Position numbers and translations under genes: made by a program. This document shows, in pieces, positions 1 to 12,969 of a stretch of 64,000 nt of DNA. This DNA is from Moringa oleifera. Its lineage: Eukaryota > Streptophyta > Magnoliopsida > Brassicales > Moringaceae. The notes under the pieces are model-generated. The model ran no database searches. It worked only from the letters and a program-made list of their open reading frames with translations, and was not told where the DNA came from. Location of the stretch: positions 4,275,501 to 4,339,500 of the forward strand of contig JAJFZO010000028.1 of assembly GCA_021397835.1 (NCBI GenBank). The letters are read 5' to 3'. Every line of letters starts with the position of its first letter. Positions within the stretch are counted from its first letter, which is position 1.

Positions 1-225
1 AAGAAAATTAGCGGGAAAGGTGGGGGGCCGGTCCGGGTGGGTCCCGTACCGCTTCATCTGCGAAACAGAGCTCGCGGCCGTCCGATTCTGCCAAAGGTTC
101 ACTTGATACAGTGGGGTCCTCAAAATCAGAATCGCAACATATACCTGGCACGTGTCAGAGGGTCAACGGTCTTACCTGATTCCCCTGCCCGCCAGCTGCT
201 TCTGTTATTAATGGTGAAAGAGTAA
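1..225. promoter_or_regulatory. GC-rich promoter-like segment at left edge
   Basis: This stretch is much richer in G and C than the AT-rich DNA to its right. It contains a G-box/ABRE-like core (CACGTGTC near 150) followed closely by a GGTCAAC W-box-like site, and a GGGTGGGTCCC motif near 37-47. Such elements are common in plant promoters, so this may be the upstream region of a gene lying to the left. The 62-codon open frame here matches nothing I know. A non-coding reading is preferred, with low certainty. Confidence 0.3.
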
Positions 226-229
226 ATAA

Positions 230-1830
230 ATTTTTATTTTTGTTCGGGAAAACTGTGTCTGAAATGACATTTGTGCCCCTATGTTAATCTTAATTTTCCT
301 TTTCATTTTACTACTTTCTAGGAAATTGATCAATCGGTCATATTAGTATTTCTGTTTTTTTTTTAAAATGAAATTATCATTATATATTTTTTTGAATGCG
401 TCATTCTTGCACAAGATCTCCCTGATATGATAATCTAATTTTGTATGTACACATTGGAGATTTTTTTTAACTGTTCGTTTAATATATATTTAATAAAAAT
501 ATAGTCATTTTTATATGTACCTTAATTTTATGCCTTCTTTATTTCATTTGGACCGTGCAATTACTTTAATTTTTCTTAATTATCATTAATTTGGTTTTTT
601 TAGAATGAAATGCGAAACTCAGATTTTAATTAAGGGAATAATTTAATAAAAAAATTTATTACTTCAACAAAACTATGACAAAAGTAAAAGTTTCCATTTT
701 TTTTCAAATTAATAAGAATGTAATCGTTTAATTACATGAGATTGAATCTATGCCACTAATGTTATTAAAAATATCTCTTACTTTATTCTCCAACATTTTC
801 TTCAAAGAAAAATGCTCACGTAAATTGGAATATGCAGTGATTCTTATAGTTTTTTTTTTTTTTTAAAGCTGAGAAATTTTATGTAGTGGTCTTACATCAA
901 GGTCATCTAATTAATACATTTTGAATAAAGGAAATTAATCATTGGGTTTTCAAAATTAATATCCCATAAGTAATAAAAATATATTTATTTATTAATTATT
1001 ATCACAAAATCAACCTCTCGGTTTTATATATGAATATGTGCATTGATATGCAAATGTATATGTCACCAATTACGCAAGGGCGCTCCAGTTTCCTACTTAA
1101 TTACTGCATTACTTGTAGGATTTTTACATTCATTTCAGTTTTATATGTATATTGAAAAGTCAATTTTTAAGTATTATTTTCTCTCTTTTTCTTTTTCTAG
1201 ATTCACCCACTGAAGCTCGTTCATTTAGTTTCAATTATTAATCATTTGTTTTAGAATTTAATGCCAAAATTAGGTTCTAATTGACAACAAACCATGAAAA
1301 AATTGTGAGTTTTTCTAAAGAAAATTCTAACACAACATAAATGATTAAAAAAAATAATAATTAAAACCTCAATGTTGTGCCTTGTGGATATAGACAAAAA
1401 TAATTTATAATTACATTAATTTTCTATAACTGAAATAAACTCTACATGTTTTTTTTATAATTATAGTCTCCATCTGACCTTTTTTTATAGATAAGTTTAA
1501 AATTTTGATAATTTTTTAAAGTTTATATAACAGTTTTCATTAATATACTACATATTTGTGCTAATAAAATGGTTGACTTTTTTTTTTAAAAAAAAAACTG
1601 TCATATAAGTAATGTAAAATAAATAAATTCAAATTTCTTTTTTTTAAAAAAAATTGCCACGAGTTCAAGCATATTTTGTGTTGCTAATCTGTGATATTAA
1701 TTTCAAATGAGAAAAGAAAAATTAAATAGTCAACTAAGGTACAATAAATCGTACCACATGTTAGAATTGGGCTGATGAATTAAGGAAAAAAAAAAAACAG
1801 ACAAAGAATGTGAAAAAGATGTTAAAGTAT
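230..1830. other. AT-rich intergenic DNA, no gene seen
   Basis: Long runs of A and T, short poly-T tracts and no open frame resembling a protein. I see no terminal repeats or transposon motifs here. It separates the GC-rich left edge from the TGA gene promoter. Confidence 0.6.
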
Positions 1831-2128
1831 CGGTTGAAGGTCTGAGGCAGCCGCCTCGCCCCTCTGGCCTCTACGTGTAAGTTGTTTTTGCATGAAAATG
1901 TCAAAAAGTAAAATGTGAAATTGATTAAGGGCATTTTTGTCATTCTGGTGGTAGAACAATACTCCTTGGAAGCTCGAACCAGGCAGCCTTAAAAGCGGTT
2001 TCCATGGACCCCCAGAAGGTGGTTTTCTTGGTAAAATAGGCGGTTTCTCTGTCTCTCATTTGATTTTTTTAATTATTATTATTGTTTGGAAAATAAAAAA
2101 ACATTTAATTATTATTTCTTATTCTTAG

Positions 2129-2145
2129 GAGAGAGAGAGAGAGAG
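2129..2145. repeat. GA dinucleotide microsatellite
   Basis: About eight GA units upstream of the TGA coding start. It is complementary to the CT tract at 2356-2392. Confidence 0.9.
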
Positions 2146-2354
2146 CGAGTTGAACAGGATATCTCAAGACCGCTTTATCTGAAAATTTTGGGTTGCAAAA
2201 AGTCTTCTTCTAATTTACACAGAGAGAGAGAACTGAAGAAAAGGGTTTGTCTTTTGCTTCTTTGCATTCAATTCTTATTCCTCCTTTTTCCGTTTCTTCA
2301 GTCTATCCTTCCCCTCTCATCTTTATCAACCTCAACTTCTCTCCGTCGTAACCG

Positions 2355-2355
<1 letters not shown>

Positions 2356-2392
<37 letters not shown>
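2356..2392. repeat. CT dinucleotide microsatellite
   Basis: About 18 CT units in the likely TGA 5' leader. CT-rich leaders are common in plants, and repeats of this kind are usually length-polymorphic. Confidence 0.95.
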
Positions 2393-2395
<3 letters not shown>

Positions 2396-2534
2396 TCTCG
2401 CCCCTCCTCTGAATTCTTCATCTGTGTATCTAATCAGGAACCTCGGTTGATTGCTCTTATATCTCTCCGGAAGATGAAGGCGTAGAAAGGGTATGATATT
2501 GTGAGGAGTATAGAGAAGTTGGTGTTGCCGTTAA

Positions 2535-5500
2535 ATGGGTTATGTAGGAGCTCTTGAAGTATTTGTAGGAGCAGAAGAAGAACAAGAAGCAAAGCTTGTC
2601 GGAGTTCCTTTCATGGCTACCACTAAGCCCACCAACCCCAACGCCAAGGAGAACCACTCCGTTCAACCAGACCAACAACAGCATCATCATCATCAAATGC
2701 AAGAGCTTCGTCATCATCATCATCAAATCCCTTATGGCATGATGCAATCGTCTCCGTCGTCATCCTCCATCCCTGGAAACTTCATGTAATTTTCTCAGTA
2801 CACCAATCAAGCAAAACGCCCATAAACACTCTTTTATTTGCTATCAGTTTATTCCTTCTCTCTTTGCTCCGAACGAGAATCTAAGCTTTGTTTTTTTTCT
2901 TTTTTCATTTTTCCCCCTTTTTCGTGGTTCTTACACTTCTGGTTTTATTGTTTCCGTTCTTAACTTTTCTGGGTAAGCAGAAGCAAAGATGCTGGCACAT
3001 ATGATTTGGGAGAATTAGATCAAGCCCTTTTCCTCTATCTTGATGGACAAGACCCGTCAACTGTTCAAGACCAAAGGCGTAAGCTTTCTCTCTCTCTCTC
3101 TTTCTCTCCTTCTGTGCATGTGCGTCTGTGTGCTTGGGAGATCATTACAAGGGTTTTTTTTTTTGGCCTTTAGTTTTGTTTCCCTGGTGGGGAGATTCTT
3201 TGTGAAAAGGGTTGTTCCCGTCACAGGAAAAGCATGCTCAACAGATTAAATCTGCTGCCAGTACTTTGTTTGACCAGATCCTGATTGCAGAGAAAAATCT
3301 TTGAAGTAAAAAAGGAATTTCTTTCTTCAGGGAATTTTTTGCTCTATACTTTCTTGTTTTTTCTTTCTTTTGTGTAAAGCTTCGACCATCACATGTAGCA
3401 AAACAAACTAAACATTGATCATCAATTCCTTGCTGGTTTCTCTACGTATACCAAAAAGCTTTACAAAGAGGGTATTGGTTTTCTCTACTTTTCTATCTTT
3501 TCCGATTTCTTCCCTTTCGTTCTAATTGGCAGAGAGGTATTAATCCATGACAATTCCTTTTCTCTCTTTTCATCCTTCATGCCTCTTGCCTTGTCTTCTC
3601 TCACTCTCACTTGGGCCTCTATCTATTACCCCCACCCCACCCCCCCCTCGCCCCTTCCCCCCTCCCCCCCGCAAACAACAGCACACACAGACACACAGAT
3701 ATAGAAGGAGAATTAGTGATATGTGAAAATTTGGAATTTGCAGAGAATCCAGGAATGAGGCCTCCAACTTTGAACATTTTCCCTTCCCAGCCTATGCACG
3801 TAGAGCCATCACAGATGAAGGTTGCAAACAGTTTAATATATTTAATGGAGTTTGTTTTCTTGCTCTTTCAGTTCAGCCTACTACCGCCAATATTTTAATT
3901 CATTTATCTAATGGGTTTGTTTTGCGTTTGGTAGACATCAACAGGGTTAGTTTCTCCTGCAACTAGTGGCTCAAAGAGACCATCAGAGCCGTCCGTGGAG
4001 TTGGCCAACGCAAGAAACGAGGCTCCATCAGGACCTGAGCCAGCCAAAGCAATCAAGGTATATTATCTTATTGTAAACTGAGGCCTCTGGTTCTTAATGT
4101 TGATTTTGTTGGTTCAAATTGTTTGACTTTGCCTGAATATTGTTTGGTTATGGCAGAGAGAAGGAAATCGCAAAGGTCCAACTTCAGGCTCAGAGCAGGA
4201 AGGACCCAAAACACCAGACGCTAAGGTGATGACTCCTTAAGTTCTTCTGTTCTTTTTATTGTATCTACTTTTTCACACATCTGCGTATCAATGTTCAAGA
4301 TGAGTAATGATTGTTTTTTTAACGTTGATCAGACACTGAGAAGACTTGCTCAAAATAGAGAAGCAGCAAGGAAAAGCAGACTAAGAAAAAAGGTCAGTCC
4401 AGGAAATTAATCCACTTTCCACCTATTCTTCTTCTTCTTTTTCAAATTCAGAGTTCAACAAAAGATTCCGTTTCTCGTTTTGTTCCATCACTGCAGGCTT
4501 ATGTGCAACAGCTAGAGTCAAGTAGGATTAAGCTCACCCAACTGGAACAAGAGCTGCAAAGAGCTCGAGCTCAGGTAAGATTCACTTTATATATGGTTTC
4601 CTTTAGGCATATATAGCCATTGGACTAATGAAGTCCTTTTCATTGGGCATATTGAAAACTTCGGTTTCCTGTTAGGGCATATTTTTCGGAGGAGCTCTTC
4701 TGGGCGGGGAGCAAGGGCTTCCTGTGGGTATCAGCAACATAAGTTCAGGTATTTATCTCATTATTAAGCAACACATCTCCCTCTCTCTTTCTCTAGCTAT
4801 CTCAAAAGTTGCTTATGTATATCATTTTAAATGTGTTTCATATCAACCTGGTACAGACGCAGCCATCTTCGACATGGAGTACACGAGATGGCTGGAGGAG
4901 CACCAGCGCCTCATGGCTGAGCTTCGTGCAGCAGTGCAGGAGCATTTGCCAGAAAACGAGCTTCGGCTGTTTGTGGACAACTGTCTGGCACATTACGATC
5001 ATGTGCTGAACCTAAAGGCCATGATCGCTAAAACTGACGTGTTTCACCTCGTTTCTGGTGTGTGGAAGTCTCCGGCTGAACGCTGCTTTATGTGGTTGGG
5101 CGGATTCCGGCCATCTGAGCTCATTAAGGTACACACCAAATCCTATATATACCATCAAAAATAATCTAATGGCGTCTTTTAGTTGTCATTTCTGTTTCCT
5201 TTCATATATTCCTAAACAAGAGATAAGCACATAAGCACATCCGAATTAGGTTAAGAACTAACCTACCCAGATTGTCATAAACATAATTTGAGACCGATAA
5301 GGCTTAGGTCTAATTTCTCTTACGTACCCATAAAGCAAATTGCGATTAGTTTGGTTGTACGTTTGAAGGGTGTAGAGAAGGGATGAGATATATATATAGG
5401 GACATTATGAGACAGTGGACAAAGGAGTATATACATAAAGAACTGTGTTTGATTGCATGCAATGGCAAAGGAGAGATCGCATAACAAATCGAATATCAAA

Positions 5501-7776
5501 GAATGACGAAAGGTATAGTGATAGCTTTCTACTAAAGGGTTTGGGTAGGTGTCAACTGTGATAAAGCCATACGTATCTTTTACTACATTTTTTGGTTGGA
5601 AAAGAGAAAGATAATTGCACGGGTCTCTATTCTTTCTCTTTCACAACGACGGAAACAAATCAAGGATCTTGTTTTTATGTTCATCTCTTCCTTTTATCTT
5701 GTAGCTAATGAATAAAAAAAACCTTTCTCGCAAATTACGCCATATGATAACTAGGAACACGATAATTATATAAGGCTGACTGTAGAAACAGCTTGTTTTC
5801 TATGAATCTTCATTTTAGGTTATTGTGTGATCTAAATTAATCTTGCTTGGTGTGGGTTCGCAGATCATACTGAATCAGATCGAGCCATTAACGGAGCAAC
5901 AAATCTTGGGTATTTGTGGCCTGCAACAGTCAACCCAGGAGGCAGAAGAAGCTCTGTCTCAAGGGCTTGAAGCCCTGAACCATTCGCTATCGGACACCAT
6001 AGCAGCTGATTCACTCAGCTGCCCTCCTAACATGACAAACTACATGGGTCAGATGGCTGTGGCCATGACCAAGCTCTCTACACTTGAGAATCTCGTCAAA
6101 CAGGTCAGTGTGTCATCTCCCTCTGATCTGTTGATATGATAAATATACAAGTTAAATTGATGAAATGCGTTGTTTGAAGAGGATTAATTACCATCTGATT
6201 TATCTGTGGGTCCGGCTTAGGCTTATATGATCCTCATGTTGATCGATGTGGTCCTGTGTAAGTAGCTAAGCAAACCTACCCCAATTTCCTGAACTACTCC
6301 ATATATGTCTTACACTCATGAGGTGGTTGGTCACTACAACGTAGTACCCATACACACACATACACCTGTGAAAGCGACTTTACACAACAATATTTAAATC
6401 TCTTTCTTTTGTCTTTTAATTTAAGGAACTAGAAAAATGAGAAATGTAACACAAAAAAAGAAAACAAAAATAGCTATTATCTATTTTACCATTTCTTAAC
6501 CTTTTCTTCTTTTTTTTTTTTTTTGAAAAAAAGAAAGTTCTTCTTCATTTGCTTTCATTGTTCATAAATATTCATGAGAGAAACAAATTACTTAAACAAT
6601 TTCTATATATTTGAAATTTTTTCTTTTCTTTTGGTTTCTCTTGGTATTTTTCAATGTACAAAATGGGTTACAAGTATTTTCTTCCTCTCTATATCTTTTC
6701 CTTTCTTTGTCTTCCCTTCTTATTCATGTTTTTCCTTTTTGCACTGACTAGCATATATTCTTAAAAGCCAAAATCACAAAATCACAATCACAAGTCTCAT
6801 CTTGATGTCATTTTTTAAGGGCTTCAGATCTGCCCAAGGTTTTATTGGTCCCCACATAGACATACCTACATGCATCCACATCCATGACATCTCCTATATG
6901 TATATGTATGTATATATAACCTCATCTTCTCATGATGCCATGCTCTTACCGTTTGACTCCAAACACACACGACCACTCCCTCATAATGTGTTTTTCATAC
7001 ACAACTCCTTCCCCTATTCTTAATTCTGAGTTTGTAAATGCTAGCTAGATTTCATTACATCTCATAACATCTCTCTTGGTTAGTGGCTTGATATTCATTA
7101 ATCACACACTAAGAAGTCATAAAACACAATGATACACTGCTTGATGTTCTAGATTGTCTGTGTATTTAATTAGTCTAAAGTGCATTATTATGGTCAATGT
7201 CTGCTTTGTTCCAATTAGGATGCATTGACTCAATTAATGTAGGTATTTATGTACCTTTGATGTTTCATGTGATTTTGGGGAAAACAATTAAAAGGGTCAA
7301 TACACCTTACCCCACAAACAATTGGTCTTTTAATTTTAGCAGAATATGAATACATGCACATGACCATTTATTGCGTTTCATTCGTTATGGAACATTTGAG
7401 AATTCAAAGCATGAGCACATAAAGTCATGGGTGGATAGGCTATGACCGCAAGGATCAACAATTAAATGATAATATATAATTATCCTTAATTCTGTCCATA
7501 AAGTCAAGTTGTATCTGGTAAAGTCTTGATGTTGAAAAGCACATGCAAGAATGTTGACGCCTTGTTTGATTTTTAGTTTTCTTCTGTTGATTAAATAACA
7601 AACTAACATGGATAAAAAACTTACAGGCTGATAATCTGAGGCACCAAACCATTCACCGTCTGCATCAGATCCTCACAATCCGTCAATCTGCAAGGTGTTT
7701 GCTGGCCGTTGCTGAGTACTTCCATCGCCTTCGAACTCTTAGCTCTCTCTGGATGGCTCGTCCTCGACAGGAATAA
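2535..7776 (+). CDS. TGA10: TGA-family bZIP transcription factor (TGA9/TGA10-like)
   Basis: Predicted nuclear factor that binds TGACG (as-1-type) DNA. Exons, all with GT-AG junctions and consistent phase: 2535-2785, 2981-3078, 3744-3820, 3935-4057, 4157-4225, 4333-4392, 4497-4574, 4676-4748, 4857-5128, 5864-6103, 7627-7776, giving 496 residues. The basic region is at 207-226 (N214, R222) and the short zipper has leucines at 232, 239 and 246. A DOG1-type domain starts near 288 and the protein ends in the family's SSLWMARPRQE. The N-terminus has two His4 runs (50-53, 60-63) and the motifs IPYGMMQSS and DLGELDQALFLYLDGQDP, which point to the TGA9/TGA10 clade. The start is uncertain: Met27 (2613) gives a more family-like MATTKP beginning. 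By family knowledge this clade acts with ROXY glutaredoxins in anther development. No stop or frameshift is visible. The symbol is from recalled similarity; TGA9 is the alternative. Confidence 0.9.
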
Positions 7777-8460
7777 TCAATATAAAAACCATAGCTCCAC
7801 CTTAATTTACCCAACTTAATTTATCTTTTAACTCTCCACCTTTCTCTTAAAATCTTATATGTTATTGCCTTCCTTTTACATTATTTCTCTCTCTAAAATT
7901 AGATGTATAGATAGACAATCAATAGATTAAAGATCTAAAGGATTAGAAGTTAATTTGCTTTCTCTCTCTCTTTCTCTCATGGGTTTTTTCTTCTTTCACA
8001 CTTACAAGTAGACAGGAGTAGTTGTATGACCGCCATTTATGACTGAGATGTACCAAGAAAAAGAAAAAGAAGAAGAAGAAGAAGAAGAAGAGGAGGAGGA
8101 GGAAGAAACAGAAGAGAGTTTCATTTTTGTTTCTTCCAAGGTTTCGCCTGTTGGAAAGAAATGCCAAAATAATTTGGTTTCGGAGAGGAAAAGGAGAAGC
8201 CGAGTGTTGAAACCTAAACGTGCGTGTGGGGTGAGGTGTTGGTTCATGCATGGATTATTAGGTCATGACCGTTTATGCGACTGACACACACTGCTGACTC
8301 CCTTGCTTTTTCTTCGTTGGACTTTGATCCTTTCGGATCAGCACCAGAACAAGGCTGGATTTCTCTTCCTCCACTCCTTCTTTTTCTTTTTCTTTTTTTT
8401 CCATTTTCAAGATTTTAGTTTTCTCTGTGATTATTACAATCTTAATTATTCTCACTTAAC
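7777..8460. other. TGA 3' flank with GAA microsatellite
   Basis: This follows the TGA stop codon and probably holds its 3' UTR, although no single polyadenylation signal stands out. A purine tract of GAA/GAG triplets at 8057-8107 reads as a glutamate run in one frame, but the surrounding frame has no recognisable domain. Confidence 0.5.
8057..8107. repeat. GAA/GAG trinucleotide repeat
   Basis: A run of GAA units passing into GAG units, purine-only on the plus strand, downstream of the TGA gene. Open frames on both strands here come from the repeat (poly-Glu, or poly-Ser/Phe in reverse). Confidence 0.9.
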
Positions 8461-10304
8461 ATAATTTGATTCCAAACCCATAATTTTCATGAGGTTATTC
8501 TCTTGTTCTTTTCTTTCTTTATTCCAATAATGAGTTTTTGAAGATGATTACTTTTCTACGTGATTCTAACATGCATTTTAAGTGTTTTCAAATCACGAAA
8601 TTTGATGATACAAATCGTAAGTTTTTCAAGGGCTGCTAATTAATTTTTCTAAATTAATATAATGCTTTCCTAGAAATGTCAAGAAGTACTGTATTTCTGG
8701 TCAATTAAGGTTATTCCCAGAAGCTTCCAATGAACTCTAATTTCTTTATTATTATTTATTATTATTTTATATACTTTTCGTTTGAATTCTTACTTGTTAA
8801 TTTTGTTTTTTTTTTAAAATAGAATCCATTGTCAAGTTCATTAATCAGTAAAATAATAACAAAAATTATTATAATGGATTGCGGTCAATGATTTTGAAGT
8901 GCTTGTGTAAAAAATATCGTTTATTATTTATATTATTTATATTTTTCTAAAATTATATAACATAAGGAACTGCTAATTTCTTCATGCTGGGCTCACAATC
9001 TCAAATGAGCTGTGATTGAACTTCATTGTCAAGTACAAATTGTCTAGAAGAGTGACAGAGACCTGGTAAGTGTGACCTGCCTAAGCCAATTAATCTATCG
9101 GATAAAAAAAATTAAATAATAAAAAATATAAATGTATCAAATTATGAATTAAAAAATTCATTCTTTTTTAATTATATTTTAAAATGTAAATAAAATGATA
9201 TAATATTTTACCGAATAAGTATATAATCTTGGACCGATAAAACCCGAAAGAGACCGAGCCCATTAGCCATAAGCCTGAAAACAAAAAAAGACTTAAATAA
9301 TTGTGGTCTGCACCTAGCTCTGGAGATGCCAATTTCAATCACAAAGACATCACTACACTATTACTATTACTATTTATGTATATAATTAAATATAAAAAAT
9401 ATAGATATATAGTCTTACATTTTTTTAACGATTCCATTTTTACTAAAAATCAGTGGTTGTTGAGTGAGATTTTAATAAAAATTTCAAGAATTTATAACGA
9501 GATAAATTGAATTTTTAATAGTAATAATAATAATAAATAATAAAATGAATTATCAAACATATATTTCATTTACAAAGTTGAATAAGCACATTTATTTAAT
9601 TTTATATTTTTTGTGTTTATTAAATATATATTGACCTAAATATAAATAATAATTTGTTTTTGTATGTAGATATATATAATATATAAATTTGAATTATTAT
9701 AATAGAAGACATCTTTAAGATTAAAAATATAACAATTACATGTACGAATATTAATTAAATTGAGGTAACCATTCTATAAACATTTTTTATAACTTACCTT
9801 TCATTTTTGTTCTTTCAATAGGTCTAGTATTTTCCTTAATTGTAATTTTTTATTTTTTATTAATTTTTTTAAAAATTGATGAGAATAAATCTCATTTAAT
9901 TTTTTTTATTTTCAAAATTTATATTATATGAGTATTTATTTAATAGAATATTTTTTAACATGCAGATTTCATCAATTTAAATGAAAAAGCTCTCATTTAT
10001 TTGTAAACATGATGATATATGAGTAAATGAATTATAGCTATTTTCTTTTATGTATTGTATTTTTAAAATATGAGTATATGACTTGTTATAATTGATTCTA
10101 TTTAATACTAAAGGGAATGGTTCATATCTTGATAAAGATGATTTTAACTCATTGGATATTTATTTTAGTATAGATCATGAAACATTCTAACTATGATTCA
10201 TACTTATATTATAATGAAATAGATCATCAAAATAATCGATAATAAAATATATTTTTCTCATGAAGTTTTTTTCAATAGACAAAAAAAGGGATCTTTCATA
10301 AAAT
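8461..10304. other. AT-rich intergenic DNA, no gene seen
   Basis: Strongly AT-rich with no credible coding frame. It ends at the TTA target duplication of the Harbinger element (10305-10307). Confidence 0.6.
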
Positions 10305-10939
10305 TTAGGTCATCTTCAATGAAGACGGTAAAACGATAATTTAGTATTAAGTCTCTAACGAAACGGTAAATATGTTTTGGTAATTTGGTGTAATTATAAT
10401 AATGTATCAAATATACTTTTAAAATTTTTTTATATAATAATTTTTTAAGTTTTTGAATCAAATATTTTTTTAATTAATAATTAATAAATATACCATATTA
10501 TTAAAAACAAATTATACTATTGAGAATATCTCAATAAGATCTTCAAAACAAGACCAATATTCAATATATAATTTTATTTTATTTAAATTATTATTAATAA
10601 TAATTTATTTAATAAATAATATTATTATATATAATATCAAAATTATTATTTAAAAATATAAAAAATTATATCAATTTATAATTTATAATATAATTTAAAC
10701 TTTGCGTGAATATGATAAAAATCAAATTTATTTCAATTGATAGTACAGTATGATAAACATAATAACACATTAACGGTTACAATATAAACTGAAATTATAA
10801 CATTAGTTAAAACTAAAACACTCTAACAATAATAAACTAACCTTAAAACTATTTTGAATATGGAAAAGTTATCTCCACTTTTTCTTACACCATCAAAATA
10901 TTGATCAACAGCATTAGATGATCCACTCACTCATTCAGA

Positions 10940-11980
10940 TTATTGATCTCGACCTTGTTTTGCATAAATTTTCATTTTTTCATTTCGAATAACTTCACGT
11001 AATATCATATCGTTTATAGAATCAACATTTTTCTTTAAATTTTTGTTTTCCTTTCTTTGTTCTCGCAATTCTAGCATTTTTGCCTCATTTTGAGCTTGTA
11101 GAAATTGGAGCTCAACATTCTTTTGAAGTAGCGATTGCACTTCTTGCATAGAGACATCGTTTCCTTGAATAATTTCTTTGAGTTGATCTATTTCTTTCCT
11201 TATAGATTTGAAATATTCTTTGAACTCTTCATTTTGTTTTTTCTTTATTTTCTTTTTGTCCCTTCCAGTAGGATGTTGAGTTTAAGTATTATCATTATAC
11301 AAATCCTCGTCTTCAAAATAAGCATTTAAGTCAATACAAAATAATGAAAAACCTAGGGACATTGACAAGTTGGACTCTAAATGAGATGTGTTGTTGTAAT
11401 TAGGTCGCTTTTTATGAATAATAGTTTGATTAGAATCAGTATCAATAAATTTCTCAATATTTTTAAGAATAGACCACACATGATCAAATTTAAAACCTCT
11501 TTTGAAAATTGGGTCCTTTCCTAGTAGAGATTTGGCTTTAACTAACTATAAGACACCATTAAAAAAACAATGTGAACATACAAAACTCTTGCTAAATTTA
11601 GTAAAAAAAATTATAATAAGTACAATTTGTATTCAAATTTTCAATTTACGAACATATCCTCTTAACTTAGCAACAATTGCCATGATTATTTGCATTCATG
11701 TTTGTAGAGATCTTCTTGACCGAATATTAGTAATGTGTACTAGCAAAGCTTTATGATATTCTTCTTCAATGTGAGACCAAAATTGAAGAGTTTATTGATT
11801 TGTGCCAGTAATTGCATTTTAAGAAATATCAAGATAAATATGGCATAAAAGTCGATCTTCATCATTAGAATATGAAGCAGTATGTATACTACTTTGGGTT
11901 TTTTTCCCTAACTTCGAGCTTGAAGACGTACTTGAGATAGTATATGCTTTAATCTTGCAAGAGATTTTGAAAAGGTAATA
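10940..11980 (-). pseudogene. Harbinger ORF1 relic (Myb/SANT-like, NAM-associated C-terminus)
   Basis: Read on the minus strand, fragments appear in the order expected for the plant PIF ORF1 DNA-binding partner of the transposase. First comes NAITGTNQ followed by FWSHIEEEYHKALL (about 11830-11730). Then FKFDHVWSILKNIEKF appears near 11495-11450. Last is a charged coiled-coil tail (11149-10940) rich in Lys, Glu and Gln. Stops interrupt it, for example after TGTNQ. In this superfamily ORF1 carries a trihelix/Myb-like domain and is needed with the transposase for excision. The call rests on recalled family motifs. Confidence 0.7.
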
Positions 11981-12059
11981 TGAGAAATCTCTTGATTTTG
12001 AAGATAATAATTCGCTAACTATTTATACAATTGTTAGAGTGTGTAATAATTTATGAATA

Positions 12060-12730
12060 TTGTTATGTGATATACATTGGATGTTGTGTGATTTGAAATG
12101 AACGGTTAAGATTAAATTGCTTTTTTCATCCAATGGTTCGTATAAAATATGTTGTATATTGTCACATGCCTTATGGTGTATGATGTACCTTGGATATTGT
12201 ATGATTTGAAATGAATAGTTTAGATTGAATTGCTTTTTTTAACCAACGGTTCATACAAGATATTGTCACATGCCTTATAGTGTATGACACACTTTGGATA
12301 TTATGTGATTTGAAATAAACGATTTAGATTGATTGCTTTTTTCATCCAACGCTTCGTATAAGATACATTGTATATTGTCACATGACTTATGGTGTATGAC
12401 ACACCTTGGACATTGTGTGATTTGAAATGAACGGTTTAGATTGAATTACTTCTTTCATCCAACGGTTTATACAAGGTATGTTGTATATTGTCACATGCCT
12501 TATAGTGTATGACACATCTTGGATATTGTGTGATTTGAAACAAATGGTTTAGATTGAATTACTTTTTTCATCTAATGGTTCATACAAGATATGTTGTGTA
12601 TTGTCACATACCTTATGGTGTATAACACATCTAAGATATTGTGTGATTGAAAGTGAATGGTTTAGATTGAATTGCTTTTTTCATCTAATTGTTCGTATAA
12701 GATACGTTGCATACTGTCACATACTTCATT
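12060..12730. repeat. Minisatellite of about 111 bp, six copies, between ORF1 and transposase
   Basis: The phrase TGTGATTTGAAA recurs near 12086, 12200, 12305, 12416, 12528 and 12638. Each is followed by a TTAGATTGAATTGCTTTTTTCATCCAACGG-like block (quoted in part) and a TTGTCACATGCCTTATGGTGTATGA-like block. Copies are diverged, with spacing of about 100-118 bp. The array lies exactly between the divergent Harbinger genes, so it may have held their shared promoter. Confidence 0.85.
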
Positions 12731-12969
12731 TTCATTTATAAAAGAGAACATATCACCATCTATTTTATTATTCAACCCTTTATCCATATTGTCATTCAAT
12801 CATCCATTAATATTATATGCAACTATGAATTTAACTACTAGTCTATTTCACATATCATCTGCATCTTCACCTTTATTCTTAAACACTGATGATGAACTAA
12901 ACCTTACTCTATTTATTAAGACATATTTGCAAACCCTTCAAGCCCAATAATTAGCATTACTGAATCTAT

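Larger units (their letters stand above)
1840..2534 (+). promoter_or_regulatory. Promoter and 5' leader region of the TGA gene
   Basis: A GC-richer island (about 1840-2050) precedes pyrimidine-rich leader-like DNA. The transcription start is not marked by a convincing TATA box. The likely leader carries a GA repeat at 2129-2145 and a CT repeat at 2356-2392. It also holds an upstream open frame of 108 codons (2086-2412) that ends before the main ATG. If that frame lies on the mRNA it could reduce translation of the TGA protein; whether it is transcribed cannot be told from sequence alone. Confidence 0.4.

Noticed and set aside
2457..2747. Minus-strand His/Met/Leu-rich open frame
   Set aside because: Opposite strand of TGA exon 1; the Met runs are the complement of the CAT (His) codons.
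7943..8284. Open frames with Ser, Phe or Glu runs on both strands
   Set aside because: Produced by the GAA/GAG microsatellite; no domain, start context or conserved flank.
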